A stretch of 50,411 nucleotides of DNA from Porphyromonas cangingivalis (GTDB lineage: Bacteria; Bacteroidota; Bacteroidia; Bacteroidales; Paludibacteraceae), in contig CAMDNO010000010.1 in NCBI GenBank assembly GCA_945902955.1, positions 1 to 50,411 on the forward strand. The letters are read 5' to 3'. Shown here one piece after another: positions 15,615-24,943 of the stretch. The number at the start of each line of letters is the position of its first letter. The first letter of the stretch is position 1. Under the pieces are notes generated by a model. That model was not told the DNA's origin. It did no database searches and saw only the letters and a program-made list of their open reading frames with translations. The position numbers were made by a program, and so were the translations under genes.

Positions 15615-16733
15615 ATGAATAACAACACCTTGCGTTTTAAAATTGGCATTACACTCATAAAAGGTATTGGAAATAATTTAGCCAAAAATCTAATTGCTTA
15701 CATTGGTTCAGAGGAAGGCGTTTTTAGCGAAACGCAAAAAAATTTGGCAAAAATTCCGGGCATTGGCGAAGTTCTTTCAAACGAAATTGTGAATGCAGAC
15801 GTGCTCAAACGTGCCGATACGGAAATTGAATTCATTATTAAAAATAAAATAATACCCTATTATTTTACCGACAGAGAATACCCTTTTCGCCTGAAAGAAT
15901 GTGCTGATTCGCCTATAATGATTTATACACGAGGTAATTGCAACCTGAACGATGGAAAATTTATTGGCATCGTGGGTACGCGCAATGCCACTGAGGCGGG
16001 AAAAGATAATTGTAAAAGACTCATAACCGATTTGGCACAAAAACTGCCAAACACCATTATAGTGAGTGGAATGGCTTACGGCGTGGATATTTGCGCACAC
16101 AAAGCGGCATTGGATTTTAATTTGCCTACTATAGGCGTGGTGGGGCATGGACTCGACCGCATTTACCCTGCCGTACACCGTCCTACGGCTGTAAAAATGG
16201 TGGAAAATGGTATGCTACTTACTGAATATTTGAGTGGCACAAATCCCGATAGGCAAAATTTTGTACAGCGCAATCGCATTATTGCCGGACTTTGCGATAC
16301 CACTATCGTTATCGAATCGGCCAATCGTGGTGGTGCACTCATTACCGCAGATGTGGCAAATAGCTACAACCGCGATGTGTTTGCTTTTCCGGGGCGTGTG
16401 GGCGACGAATGGTCGGCTGGTTGCAATGCGCTCATTAAATACAACAAAGCCTCGCTCATAGAATCGGCCGAAGACATGATGCGCTTTATGAATTGGGAGA
16501 AGCATGAAGTGAAAAGCTCATCGAATATTCAAACAACTCTCTTTTTAGATTTAACCGACGAGGAACAGAGCATTGTAAGTATGCTTCGCCAACTCAACGA
16601 CGGATTGCAGCTCAACGAATTAGCCATAAAACTCGAAGCGCCCATAAGTAAAATTTCGCCCATGCTACTCGAAATGGAGTTTAAAGGCATTTTGAAATGT
16701 ATGCCCGGAAGTGTTTATAAGATTGTAAAATAA
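15615..16733 (+). CDS. dprA: DNA-processing protein DprA
   Basis: A 372-residue protein that loads RecA on incoming single-stranded DNA during transformation. An N-terminal helix-hairpin-helix part (ITLIKGIGNNLAKNLI, KIPGIGEVLS) is followed by the Rossmann-like core with IVGTRNATEAG, IVSGMAYGVDICAHKAAL, VVGHGLDRIYPAVH, FVQRNRIIAGL and ESANRGGALITA. The end is the winged-helix DprA C-terminal domain (LQLNELAIKL to the stop). A second DNA-uptake-linked gene, comM/yifB, lies at 44836. Two near-identical AAATAACC motifs precede the start codon. Confidence 0.95.
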   Translation: MNNNTLRFKIGITLIKGIGNNLAKNLIAYIGSEEGVFSETQKNLAKIPGIGEVLSNEIVNADVLKRADTEIEFIIKNKIIPYYFTDREYPFRLKECADSPIMIYTRGNCNLNDGKFIGIVGTRNATEAGKDNCKRLITDLAQKLPNTIIVSGMAYGVDICAHKAALDFNLPTIGVVGHGLDRIYPAVHRPTAVKMVENGMLLTEYLSGTNPDRQNFVQRNRIIAGLCDTTIVIESANRGGALITADVANSYNRDVFAFPGRVGDEWSAGCNALIKYNKASLIESAEDMMRFMNWEKHEVKSSSNIQTTLFLDLTDEEQSIVSMLRQLNDGLQLNELAIKLEAPISKISPMLLEMEFKGILKCMPGSVYKIVK

Positions 16734-16735
16734 AA

Positions 16736-16754
16736 CCCCTAACCCCTAAAGGGG
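16736..16754. repeat. CCCCTAA dispersed repeat, single copy
   Basis: CCCCTAACCCCTAAAGGGG starts two bases after the dprA stop codon and ends 8 bases before the DUF4268 start. Relatives lie at 17308, 17394, 17445, 31518 and 31603. Confidence 0.8.
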
Positions 16755-16762
16755 AATAATAA

Positions 16763-17218
16763 ATGTACACAAAAGAAGAAGTTAAGCAGTTAAAAATGGA
16801 ATTTTGGGAGGGATTTGGCTTGTATTGCAGTCAGATTCCAGCACTTAAGCGACGTAAAAGCAAATTCATGCTTTACAATACCAAAATGAAAGGCGTGGAG
16901 CTGAAGTTTGATGCCACGCGCGAAGGAGCATTCGTTATTCTCGAAATAAATCATCACGATGCTGCTAAACGCTTCGAACTTTACGAAAAATTTGAATCGT
17001 ACAAACTCATCATTGAGAAAAATTTTCCCGAAGGGTTAATTTGGAATTTTGCTTACGTTCGCGAATGTGGTACCGAAGTATGTCGCATTTATACCGCCAA
17101 AACGGGCATAGATATTCACCGACGGATACAGTGGATGGAGTTTTACAAATTTATGGCTGGCGAAATGCTAAAATTAGAAAAGGCTTTCCGGATTGTAAAA
17201 GAGGCAATTGAAGATTGA
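16763..17218 (+). CDS. DUF4268 domain protein
   Basis: A 151-residue soluble protein fitting the DUF4268 family found widely in Bacteroidota: KMEFWEGFGLYC near 11, FMLYNTKMKGVELKFD near 35, and the late RIQWMEFYKFMAGEM helix. The family shares a fold suggestion with restriction-endonuclease-like proteins in some annotations, but no catalytic motif is evident and the function is unknown. It probably shares a transcript with dprA, separated only by one copy of the CCCCTAA repeat. Confidence 0.75.
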   Translation: MYTKEEVKQLKMEFWEGFGLYCSQIPALKRRKSKFMLYNTKMKGVELKFDATREGAFVILEINHHDAAKRFELYEKFESYKLIIEKNFPEGLIWNFAYVRECGTEVCRIYTAKTGIDIHRRIQWMEFYKFMAGEMLKLEKAFRIVKEAIED

Positions 17219-17550
17219 AATGAAGAAGATAATATGCTAATTTGAAAAGCTGTCAAGCTAAGGAAAGTATATTTAAAAGTGATAGAATTTAATGATTTAT
17301 TGTACTGCCCCTAACCCCTAAAGGGGGACAGAGATTAGTATTGATAATTACAATATCAGATTGGTTCATTTTCAGAGACGAAACTAATCAACACCCCTTT
17401 AGGGGCTTGGGGCGGGAATAATCAAAATTAGCTTCACTACTATGCCCTAAAGGGGATGTACAATAGTATCGTCTCTAATGATGAATTTTTAAATTGCTAT
17501 TCTGTCAAAGAACAATTAATTATAACAACAAAAAAATTAATAAAAATATC
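17219..17550. repeat. Gap with an inverted pair of CCCCTAA repeats
   Basis: No gene is visible. A copy at 17308-17327 and an inverted copy at 17394-17412 face each other across about 66 bases. A shorter copy, CCCTAAAGGGG, lies at 17445-17455. A transcript across this spacer could fold into a long hairpin. Confidence 0.75.
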
Positions 17551-18495
17551 ATGGCTGAAAAAATTCGTTTAAATAAGTTTATTAGCGATAGTGGAATTTG
17601 TTCGCGCCGGCAGGCTGATAAATATATCGAAACAGGACATGTTACGGTGAATGGGCGACGTGCCGAAATTGGTGCTATGATATCCAAACACGACAAAGTG
17701 ATGATGAACGGCAATCCGATAGAAATGAAAGCCGATGACGAATTTTTGATTATGGCGTTTAACAAACCCACGGGAATTGTTAGCACCACCGAAATTGGAG
17801 TGCGCGATTCGATAATCGACTATATTGGCTACCACGAACGTATTGTGCCTGTTGGCAGGCTCGATAAAGATTCGCAAGGTCTGATTTTTTTGACCAACAA
17901 CGGCGATATTGTAAACAAAATTTTGCGCGCCGGTAACAAACACGAAAAAGAATACTTAGTAACGGTAGACAAAATGGTTACCGACGATTTTATTCGTCGC
18001 ATGGCAAATGGAGTGCCTATTTTGGGCGAGATGACCAAGAAATGTAAAGTGGCTAAAGAGTCGGTTTTTTCGTTTCGCATCACTATAGTTCAAGGGCTCA
18101 ACCGCCAAATTAGGCGTATGTGTGAATATTTTGGCTACGAAGTGCTCAAGTTGGAGCGTGTTCGAATTATGAGTATTTCGCTCAAAGGAATTCCTACCGG
18201 CGAATGGCGTTTGCTAAGCGAAAAAGAGATACAACAAATATCGAAAGCCATAGCCAACTCAACAAGTGAACCAAAACCAGCAGCAAAAAAACCAGCTACA
18301 ACGGCAACCACTTCAGCTCCCAAAACCCGTAAGCCCGCTAATGCCGACTATCGCAAACCAGCCAAACCCGCTTCGGAGCCACGCATAGGCAAATCGCGAG
18401 ATAAGAGCAATGCTAATGCCAATGCAGGGCATCGAAAAACGTCGCCAAGCCGAAATAGTCGCCCTGCAACCGGCTCCAGAGGCAGTAAACGATAA
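17551..18495 (+). CDS. rluF: 23S rRNA pseudouridine synthase RluF/RluB-like
   Basis: A 314-residue enzyme that isomerises a uridine in 23S rRNA. It begins with an S4 RNA-binding domain ([20 protein letters not shown]) and continues into the RsuA-type catalytic domain. The catalytic Asp is in [19 protein letters not shown] and the RNA contact in [10 protein letters not shown]. RluF is favoured over RluB from overall resemblance, without certainty. The last 75 residues are a Lys/Arg/Pro/Ala-rich disordered tail ([16 protein letters not shown]), common in Bacteroidota members. ATG 17551 is chosen because the S4 domain begins right behind it. Confidence 0.88.
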   Translation: MAEKIRLNKFISDSGICSRRQADKYIETGHVTVNGRRAEIGAMISKHDKVMMNGNPIEMKADDEFLIMAFNKPTGIVSTTEIGVRDSIIDYIGYHERIVPVGRLDKDSQGLIFLTNNGDIVNKILRAGNKHEKEYLVTVDKMVTDDFIRRMANGVPILGEMTKKCKVAKESVFSFRITIVQGLNRQIRRMCEYFGYEVLKLERVRIMSISLKGIPTGEWRLLSEKEIQQISKAIANSTSEPKPAAKKPATTATTSAPKTRKPANADYRKPAKPASEPRIGKSRDKSNANANAGHRKTSPSRNSRPATGSRGSKR

Positions 18496-18534
18496 TTTTG
18501 AAAACTGCTTATCCCTTTCGGTCAAGCTATAAAA

Positions 18535-18570
18535 TTTAAACCATCCCGATGGCTATCGGGATGGTTTAAA
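18535..18570 (+). terminator. Terminator behind rluF (16-bp perfect stem)
   Basis: Positions 18535-18550 pair perfectly with 18555-18570 around GGCT. The ATCCCGAT/ATCGGGAT core resembles a common Bacteroidota palindrome. T-rich sequence follows after two bases. Confidence 0.75.
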
Positions 18571-18684
18571 TGATTTTTACCTTGGTAATAGGGATTCAAA
18601 AGTTTTAAAACGAATATGTATATTACTTGATTAATGTGGATAAGCAATTTTTGAAATTATTTTTTAAAATAATTCAAAAAAGTA

Positions 18685-18715
18685 TTTGTTCGTATAAATA
18701 TTAGCGCTAAATTTG
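18685..18715 (+). promoter_or_regulatory. ssb promoter
   Basis: TTTG at 18685-18688 and TAAATTTG at 18708-18715 match the Bacteroidota -33 and -7 boxes with centres 25 bases apart. A palindrome TTAGCGCTAA (18701-18710) overlaps the spacer and -7 box and may be an operator. Confidence 0.7.
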
Positions 18716-18767
18716 AGGCGCTTTAATTAAACATTTAAAAAACCTTTTAAAAAAATCGTATTAAATT

Positions 18768-19193
18768 ATGTCTGTCAACAAAGTAATTCTTGTAGGAAAT
18801 GTGGGAAAAGATCCCGAAGTGCGTTATTTAGAAAAAGACAATGCAGTAGCTCGTTTTAGTCTTGCTACTACTGATCGTGCTTACACACTCCAAAATGGCA
18901 CTCAAGTACCCGAACGTACCGAATGGCACAATATTGTGGCTTGGCGTGGTTTGGCTACTATGGCCGAAAAATACATCAAAAAAGGGGCGCAAATTTATGT
19001 CGAAGGTAAACTTCAGACTCGCAGCTATGAAAAAGATGGTATCAAGCGTAACTTCACTGAAATTAATGCAGAAACAATTCAGTTGTTAGGTAGAAAGCCT
19101 GAAAGTGGAGAGCCACACGCCAACACTGTTTTAGCTGAACCTGTTGCTGATTTAGAAGCACCAATGCCCACTGTCGACGATCTTCCATTTTGA
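18768..19193 (+). CDS. ssb: Single-stranded DNA-binding protein
   Basis: A 141-residue SSB with the OB fold from MSVNKVILVGNVGKDPEVRY through GAQIYVEGKLQTRSYEKDG. A short linker leads to the acidic protein-docking tip DDLPF. The short linker is usual for Bacteroidota. It binds ssDNA in replication, repair and recombination. It is monocistronic, with its own promoter and terminator. Confidence 0.95.
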   Translation: MSVNKVILVGNVGKDPEVRYLEKDNAVARFSLATTDRAYTLQNGTQVPERTEWHNIVAWRGLATMAEKYIKKGAQIYVEGKLQTRSYEKDGIKRNFTEINAETIQLLGRKPESGEPHANTVLAEPVADLEAPMPTVDDLPF

Positions 19194-19211
19194 TTAATTC
19201 TAAAAAAAAAC

Positions 19212-19246
19212 AAAGCCCTGCAAATATCTTTTGCAAGGCTTTTTTT
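19212..19246 (+). terminator. ssb terminator
   Basis: AAAGCC(C)TGCAAA pairs with TTTGCA(A)GGCTTT across a short loop with one mismatch, then a run of T (19240-19246). Confidence 0.8.
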
Positions 19247-19311
19247 ATGAATCTGTATTTTTAGAACTAATCTACATAGATTGCTGCGAGCGTACAGTTG
19301 AAAATAGCAAA

Positions 19312-19914
19312 CTAATGAGTTGATCCAACCATTTTTTCCAAACGATCGCGACCGGATTTGGATGAAAAATCGACATTACAAAAAGTGGTGGACATATTAC
19401 GATGTAAAATTAAATAATAAATTCCCGAAATAATAAGTGCTGCCAACACACTCAAATCAACCCCCGAAGAGTCGAAGCGTTTTTCGAGTTCACGGATAAG
19501 CGATTCGTTAATTTTTTCGCGCAAAGTAGCCGTGCGGCGAGTTACCGGATTGTCGTCCGACAATTCCCAAATAAGCATTTGCTGCATACCACGGTTTTTG
19601 TAGAGGCCACGCATTAAATTTAATATAATCCATTTCATGCTTTGCTCATCGCTGAGGTTCGGCGGCATCAAATCGGCAATTCCCGCCAACCAATAATCGT
19701 ATTTGTGCGAATATACATCGAATAACTCGTCCAAATTGGAAAATCGACGATAAAAAACAGTGGGCTCTATCTCTGCTCGAGCAGCAATGCCCGTTAAAGT
19801 AACCTTGTTGAATCCAACCTCTTCGATTAAATCGTTAACGGCATCCATAACAGCTTTTTCAATTACTTGCTTCGATCTGCGTTTTTTGCGGGGGTTCTTG
19901 GCTGGTACTGTCAT
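19312..19914 (-). CDS. TetR/AcrR family transcriptional regulator
   Basis: A 200-residue repressor. A basic start (KNPRKKRRSKQ) leads into the TetR helix-turn-helix: LIEEVGFNKVTLTGIAARAEIEPTVFYRRFSNLDEL. The remaining helices form the ligand and dimer domain. The ligand and targets are unknown. No drug pump or enzyme gene is adjacent; the nearest minus-strand gene is the DUF5686 outer-membrane protein, about 100 bases upstream on the same strand. A CAAAGTTA on the plus strand (19955-19962) is a minus-strand TAACTTTG -7 box. Confidence 0.85.
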   Translation of the reverse strand: MTVPAKNPRKKRRSKQVIEKAVMDAVNDLIEEVGFNKVTLTGIAARAEIEPTVFYRRFSNLDELFDVYSHKYDYWLAGIADLMPPNLSDEQSMKWIILNLMRGLYKNRGMQQMLIWELSDDNPVTRRTATLREKINESLIRELEKRFDSSGVDLSVLAALIISGIYYLILHRNMSTTFCNVDFSSKSGRDRLEKMVGSTH

Positions 19915-20013
19915 ATCTTTTTATTTGAAATATTATACTAAAAATTGATGCTTGCAAAGTTATTCAAAATTATTTATAAAACATATCCATTGCTTAAAAT
20001 AAAACTGACTTTT

Positions 20014-22413
20014 TTAGAAACTAACTCGAATACCTGCTCGCATACCCCAAGGACTAACTCCTTGATGGTTTAAGTCGCTTAATCGCCACACCGATTGCAG
20101 GGTAAAAAGTCGAAGAATATTACTCACACCAATTCCCAATTCCATATAAGGCGATTTTGTACTGTAAATAGAGGTGGGCATATTTATCACCTCGGCATGT
20201 TTGCTGCTAAGCGTACCATAAAACAGTTTGAAACTAACTAATTCGCGCAAATTCAAGTATTTTACAATGGGAATGTTGTTTAAAATTATACCATTAAAAT
20301 TCAATTCATTATGCATCGAAATATAATTGTCGGCAGCATATTCCAAATAATTCATGTTCGTAAACTGATAACGCCTGTATCCATCGGTTTGCGAACCAGA
20401 TGGCGTTTCTAACAATATGTATGGCACTTTTCCTAAAATTGTTCCCCCTTCTATGGCGTAGCTCCATTGGCCTATACCAAATTTGAGATGCTGCTTTACA
20501 GCGGCTGATAGTTTGGCATAATAACCGCTTTTTTCGCCAAAAGCAAAGTTACCTCCAAGCAAAGTAGCGTAAAAAATAGGATTGTAAGTTGTTGTATATA
20601 TGCGTTGCAAATGATCGTTGTAAACCCGTTCGTCAAACGATAAGCGAGCATTTAACGTGATGGACTGCTGATTTATTTTATCGAAAACCTGATTACCCAA
20701 ACTGAAAGGCAACGAAAGCGCCGAAAATAGTTGATTATTTCGGTAGTAAATTCCGGCCTCTACATCGTCGCTCAAATCGGAAGTAAACGACGCTGCCAAC
20801 TCGTGACGTTTACCTACTTTGTCCGACGAACGAAATGAAAATAAGGTGTTTACAATATCTTCGTCGCCACTACTAAGCGGATTTTCACGCAGCATAAAGG
20901 CATTGTAATCGTAATCTATTCTACGGTAATCGTTGGTATAACTAATGCCAACAATATTTCGTTGTCCAACAGGTAATTTAGCATTTGCAAAAGCCGAATA
21001 AGAGAATTTTTGGTTTCCAAAACCATAACCAGCATATCCTCCCAACGACATATTTTTCCAAAGTGTTTCGTTTGTTCGCAGTGGAGCTGTGAGGCGCAAT
21101 CCTTCAATGTCAGTAATGCGTGCCAAATTCTGAATTTTTCCCACATCTACTTTTCCTATTTGCATATAGCCCGTAAGTAGCGCGTCGGCTATCCAACGAG
21201 CTGTTTTCAGTATGGGAGTTTGGTTCAGGTTGCTGAGTTTTTCGCTTAGCTCGGTAGCTTGATAGGCGCTTCCTGCAAAGTTAAGTTGAGCCAAAGAGTT
21301 TGGAGACATCTTGGCTCGAAAGCTATTTTTCAAGAACAAAAGAGGCTGTTTCTGAGTGCTATCTGTCAGCAAGTTATAAGTCATATTTACCGAAATGCTT
21401 CCACTATCGGGTACCCAAATCGAAGCATTTTGTCTGCTAAATACTTGTTTAATATGTAGATTTTTTACAAAATTCAAATTAACTTGGCGGGGTAAATCAA
21501 GGTCAATCGTGGTCAATGCCATTGTTGTGGAATCAATGGAAAGCGTGCCGTTAAATGCCAAATTTTTGGTGTTTTTGGTTCTGAAATCCAAAGAATAAAA
21601 TTTGCCACTTTCAGTCAATATACTATCGGTTAAATAATAATTGTAAAAACTCGTTCCATTATCGGCTAATGGACTTACAAACCCTTTGTCGAAAAGCGAA
21701 ATGGTGGGTTTGTAAAAATTCAAATCGGCACTGAAATTTCCCGTTAATTGGGCAAGAATTTGCTCTTGTTGATTTTGCGAGCTATAAATATTTTTCGATT
21801 CAAGCGTTTTTTTATTTTCAGAAATAACATATTTATTTTCCGACATAAAAAGTGGAATCGTAAGCAACGAATCGCTGTCGGTTAATGCGCCTGCCGAAAG
21901 TTGTTCGAAAATACGTCGGTTAATCGCCTTTTGATTTATTTTTGCCAACAACACTACATTCTGTTCAGTTATGTTGGCGTTGTAATTTGCATTTCCGCGT
22001 ATATTATTTTGAGCCGAGGCCAAACGCACTTTTTTCAAAAGGGCGAGAGCGGGATTTGCACCAGGCAATACCGAAAGCTCCTGCAATTCGTTGTTTGCCT
22101 CCTGCAATTCAACTTGTATGCCAACCGATTTTCCTTGTTTTAGCTTAATTTCTTTGGTACGATAGCCCACGCACGAAAACACCAAAGTTGTCTCTTGTCC
22201 CTCTGTGCGGAGCATAAAAAATCCTTCGTCGTTACTTTTTACACCAACAGGCGTATTTTTGAACCAAATATTTACATTGGCAATAGGCGTTTTCTCAACC
22301 GCATCAAACACCTCTCCTACTACCACTGTTTCTTGCGCAAAAAGTCGCATAGCCCCAAATAGCAATAAAATGGCAATTAAAAATGTACGATAGTGATTAA
22401 AAATGAATAACAT
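20014..22413 (-). CDS. DUF5686 outer-membrane protein with CarboxypepD-like domain
   Basis: An outer-membrane protein of 799 residues. A signal peptide ends at RLFAQ (about 27). A carboxypeptidase-regulatory-like domain follows (VVVGEVFDAVEKTPIANVNI to about 110). The long remainder matches DUF5686 and ends in an aromatic beta-strand (MRAGIRVSF), so it probably forms a beta barrel. Substrate and role are unknown. I moved the start to ATG 22413: the 17 residues before it would precede a signal peptide and overlap the likely promoter. Confidence 0.82.
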   Translation of the reverse strand: MLFIFNHYRTFLIAILLLFGAMRLFAQETVVVGEVFDAVEKTPIANVNIWFKNTPVGVKSNDEGFFMLRTEGQETTLVFSCVGYRTKEIKLKQGKSVGIQVELQEANNELQELSVLPGANPALALLKKVRLASAQNNIRGNANYNANITEQNVVLLAKINQKAINRRIFEQLSAGALTDSDSLLTIPLFMSENKYVISENKKTLESKNIYSSQNQQEQILAQLTGNFSADLNFYKPTISLFDKGFVSPLADNGTSFYNYYLTDSILTESGKFYSLDFRTKNTKNLAFNGTLSIDSTTMALTTIDLDLPRQVNLNFVKNLHIKQVFSRQNASIWVPDSGSISVNMTYNLLTDSTQKQPLLFLKNSFRAKMSPNSLAQLNFAGSAYQATELSEKLSNLNQTPILKTARWIADALLTGYMQIGKVDVGKIQNLARITDIEGLRLTAPLRTNETLWKNMSLGGYAGYGFGNQKFSYSAFANAKLPVGQRNIVGISYTNDYRRIDYDYNAFMLRENPLSSGDEDIVNTLFSFRSSDKVGKRHELAASFTSDLSDDVEAGIYYRNNQLFSALSLPFSLGNQVFDKINQQSITLNARLSFDERVYNDHLQRIYTTTYNPIFYATLLGGNFAFGEKSGYYAKLSAAVKQHLKFGIGQWSYAIEGGTILGKVPYILLETPSGSQTDGYRRYQFTNMNYLEYAADNYISMHNELNFNGIILNNIPIVKYLNLRELVSFKLFYGTLSSKHAEVINMPTSIYSTKSPYMELGIGVSNILRLFTLQSVWRLSDLNHQGVSPWGMRAGIRVSF

Positions 22414-22433
22414 GTTGAAAATTTTAGTGCTCG

Positions 22434-22441
22434 CAAAGCTA
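22434..22441 (-). promoter_or_regulatory. -7 box (TAGCTTTG) for the DUF5686 gene
   Basis: The plus-strand sequence CAAAGCTA reads TAGCTTTG on the minus strand, 20 bases before the start codon, and fits TAnnTTTG. Confidence 0.55.
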
Positions 22442-22532
22442 CAAAAAATCAAAAAGTTGTGCAAGTAGCTGCAAGTCCTGATTTTGGCATCAAATAAATC
22501 CGAATAAAAATTAGATTTTGTATGTGTTTTTG

Positions 22533-22540
22533 TATCTTTG
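22533..22540 (+). promoter_or_regulatory. -7 box (TATCTTTG) for the TerB-DnaJ gene
   Basis: TATCTTTG fits TAnnTTTG, 27 bases before the start codon. No TTTG is at the ideal distance; one lies closer, at 22517-22520. Confidence 0.55.
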
Positions 22541-22567
22541 CCGATTATTTTTAAATTTAAAAAAAAT

Positions 22568-23299
22568 ATGGCTGGATTTGGTAAATGGTTAGGTGGTGGG
22601 CTTGGATTCGTATTAGGCGGAGGCCCAATAGGTGCACTTATAGGTTTCGCTTTGGGTTCGATGTTCGATGCACCATCGGTAGGGAAATCGACTCAGAATA
22701 GAGCGGTAACAGCTCAGAATGATTTCAAAATGAGCCTTTTGGTGCTTATAGCTTGTGTAATGAAAGCCGATGGTCGCATTCAAAAATCGGAATTAGCTAT
22801 TGCAAAACGATTTTTGGTGGCAAACTTTGGCGAAGAGGGCGCTTTGGAAGCGTTACAAATTCTCAAAAATCTGTTGGAGCAAAACATCAACGAAACGGAA
22901 GTTGCGATGCAGGTAAACCAATTTATGAACTATTCGGCTAAGTTGCAATTGGTTCATTTGTTGTTCGATATAGCATTTTCGGATGGCGAAATTCATCCTG
23001 CCGAGCAAGCTGTTTTAGGGCGCATTGCGAGCGCTTTCCAAATTTCCACCGCCGATTTTGAATCGTTAAAAGCACCCTATTTTAAAAATACCGACCCAAC
23101 TTGGGCTTACAAAACGCTCGAAATAGAACCAACTGCCACCGAAGACGAAATAAAAAAAGCATACCGACGCATGGCGATGAAATTTCATCCCGACAAAGTG
23201 CATAATCTGGGCGAAGATTTGAAAAAATCAGCCACCGAAAAATTCCGAACCATCAACGAAGCTTATGAAACCATCAAAAAGGCGAAAGGAATGAGCTAG
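22568..23299 (+). CDS. TerB/DnaJ domain protein (DjlA-like co-chaperone)
   Basis: A 243-residue protein. A glycine-rich hydrophobic N-terminus (GGGLGFVLGGGPIGALIGFALGS) could insert in the membrane. A TerB-like helical domain follows (about 60-160, LIACVMKADGRIQKSEL and AFSDGEIHPAEQAVL). The end is a J domain with the HPD motif in MKFHPDKVHNLGEDLKKSATEKFRTINEAY. This order is that of DjlA, a membrane-anchored DnaK co-chaperone. I start at ATG 22568 rather than 22538 because the latter overlaps the -7 box. Confidence 0.88.
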   Translation: MAGFGKWLGGGLGFVLGGGPIGALIGFALGSMFDAPSVGKSTQNRAVTAQNDFKMSLLVLIACVMKADGRIQKSELAIAKRFLVANFGEEGALEALQILKNLLEQNINETEVAMQVNQFMNYSAKLQLVHLLFDIAFSDGEIHPAEQAVLGRIASAFQISTADFESLKAPYFKNTDPTWAYKTLEIEPTATEDEIKKAYRRMAMKFHPDKVHNLGEDLKKSATEKFRTINEAYETIKKAKGMS

Positions 23300-23303
23300 T
23301 TCT

Positions 23304-23348
23304 TAAAGTTTGTAAGGTTTATAAAGTTTGTAAAGTTAATAAAGTTAA
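23304..23348. repeat. Five 9-bp tandem units (TAAAGTTTG type)
   Basis: Consecutive units TAAAGTTTG, TAAGGTTTA, TAAAGTTTG, TAAAGTTAA, TAAAGTTAA lie in the spacer between the DjlA-like and flippase genes. Confidence 0.8.
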
Positions 23349-23369
23349 TTTGTTCATCTGTTAATCACT

Positions 23370-23441
23370 TTATCAACATATCATCAAATCACCATTTCAT
23401 CACATCATCACATCACCACATCACCAAATCACCACATCAAT
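23370..23441. repeat. Degenerate ATCACCA-type tandem repeat before the flippase start
   Basis: Short CATCAC/ATCACCA units fill the bases directly before the ATG at 23445. No ribosome-binding site is present. The array would be part of the leader of the flippase mRNA. Confidence 0.65.
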
Positions 23442-23444
23442 CTC

Positions 23445-24941
23445 ATGGCTGAAAAACAAATGAAAACCTTGGCAAAAGAATCTGCCATTTACGGTGTTAG
23501 TAGCATTCTGGGCAAGTTTCTGAACTGGATGTTGGTTCCTTTGTACACCGTAACGCTGGCCAATTCGGCCGAATATGGTGTGGTTGTAAATCTGTATGCT
23601 TGGACAGCGCTTTTGTTGGTTATACTGACTTATGGCATGGAAACAGGCTTTTTCCGATTTGCAAACAAGGACAAAGAAAATGCGGATAAAGTGTATGGAA
23701 ATTCGCTTATTATAGTTGGTTTTACTTCTTTGCTTTTCGCTATTGCCACCATCGTTTTTGCACAGCCAATAGCCACTTTGATGGGCTACCCAAACAATTC
23801 CGAATACATTGCTATGCTTGGCGTAGTAGTGGCTATGGATGCTTTTGGAGCTATTCCTTTCGCTTATTTGCGATTCAAAAGTCGACCTATAAAGTTTGCT
23901 TCGCTCAAGATTTTGATGATTTTTGTCAATATCTTTTTTAATATTTTCTTTTTGGTAATTTGCCCTTGGTTACTGAAAAATGCACCGGCAACTGTCGATT
24001 GGTTCTACAATCCCGGGTATGGAGTTGGCTATGTATTTGTAGCCAATGTTATTCAAACAGTGGTAGTTACATTGGCATTGCTACCCGAAGTAACCAAAGC
24101 AAAATTTCAATTTGATTGGATTTTAGCGAAACAAGTACTCCGTTATTCCTTGCCGCTTTTGGTTTTGGGCATAGCCGGAATAATGAATCAAACGCTGGAT
24201 AAAATAATTTTTCCATACCTAATTTCAAATCCCGATTTGGCAAAATCTGAATTGGGAATCTATGGCGCTTGTTTCAAAATTTCGATGGTTATGATGATGT
24301 TTACCCAAGCCTTTCGCTATGCCTACGAACCATTTATTTTTGCGCAGCATAAAGATAAAAATAGCAAAGCGGCTTATGCCGATGCCATGAAGTATTTTAT
24401 AATATTCTCGTATCTTATCTTTTTGGGAATGGTATTTTATTTGGATATTTTCAAATTGCTTATTCGCGAAGATTATTGGGTGGGGCTCAAAGTTGTGCCA
24501 ATTGTGCTGTTTTCGTATATCTTTCAAGGCATATTTTTCAATCTTTCGCTTTGGTACAAATTGGTCGACAAAACCATGTATGGCGCTTGGTTTTCGGTAC
24601 TTGGTTTAATTATAACACTGGTTATCAATATAATTTTTGTACCAATATTTAGCTACATTGCTTCCGCTTGGGCTGCGTTTGTGTGTTATTTGGTTATGAT
24701 GTTGGTATCGTATTATTTCGGACAAAAACATTTACCTATCAATTACGATTTAAAAACCATTGGGCTTTACTCGGGGCTTACAGTAGTACTTTTTGTGGCG
24801 AGTATGCTAATTGATACACCTTGGGGCGTTTTGAATGTGGTGCTGAAATCCGTTTTAATGTTTGTATACCTTTACATTTTGGTAAAACGCGATTTCCCAC
24901 TGAAAAATATTCCAGTCTTAAATAAACTGATAAAGCATTAA
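23445..24941 (+). CDS. Oligosaccharide flippase / polysaccharide biosynthesis protein
   Basis: A 498-residue membrane protein with about 14 hydrophobic segments of the MATE/Wzx fold. It opens with KTLAKESAIYGVSSILGKFLNWMLVPLYT and includes TYGMETGFFRFA and LPLLVLGIAGIMNQTLDKIIF. It probably flips lipid-linked sugars of a surface polysaccharide or LPS across the inner membrane. No glycosyltransferases are adjacent, so the substrate is unknown. A short-repeat leader precedes the ATG. Confidence 0.85.
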   Translation: MAEKQMKTLAKESAIYGVSSILGKFLNWMLVPLYTVTLANSAEYGVVVNLYAWTALLLVILTYGMETGFFRFANKDKENADKVYGNSLIIVGFTSLLFAIATIVFAQPIATLMGYPNNSEYIAMLGVVVAMDAFGAIPFAYLRFKSRPIKFASLKILMIFVNIFFNIFFLVICPWLLKNAPATVDWFYNPGYGVGYVFVANVIQTVVVTLALLPEVTKAKFQFDWILAKQVLRYSLPLLVLGIAGIMNQTLDKIIFPYLISNPDLAKSELGIYGACFKISMVMMMFTQAFRYAYEPFIFAQHKDKNSKAAYADAMKYFIIFSYLIFLGMVFYLDIFKLLIREDYWVGLKVVPIVLFSYIFQGIFFNLSLWYKLVDKTMYGAWFSVLGLIITLVINIIFVPIFSYIASAWAAFVCYLVMMLVSYYFGQKHLPINYDLKTIGLYSGLTVVLFVASMLIDTPWGVLNVVLKSVLMFVYLYILVKRDFPLKNIPVLNKLIKH

Positions 24942-24943
24942 TA

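Noticed and set aside
18535-18570. Riboswitch or operator in the long hairpin after rluF
   Set aside because: It is a simple perfect stem with a 4-base loop and behaves as a terminator. The ssb promoter lies well downstream.
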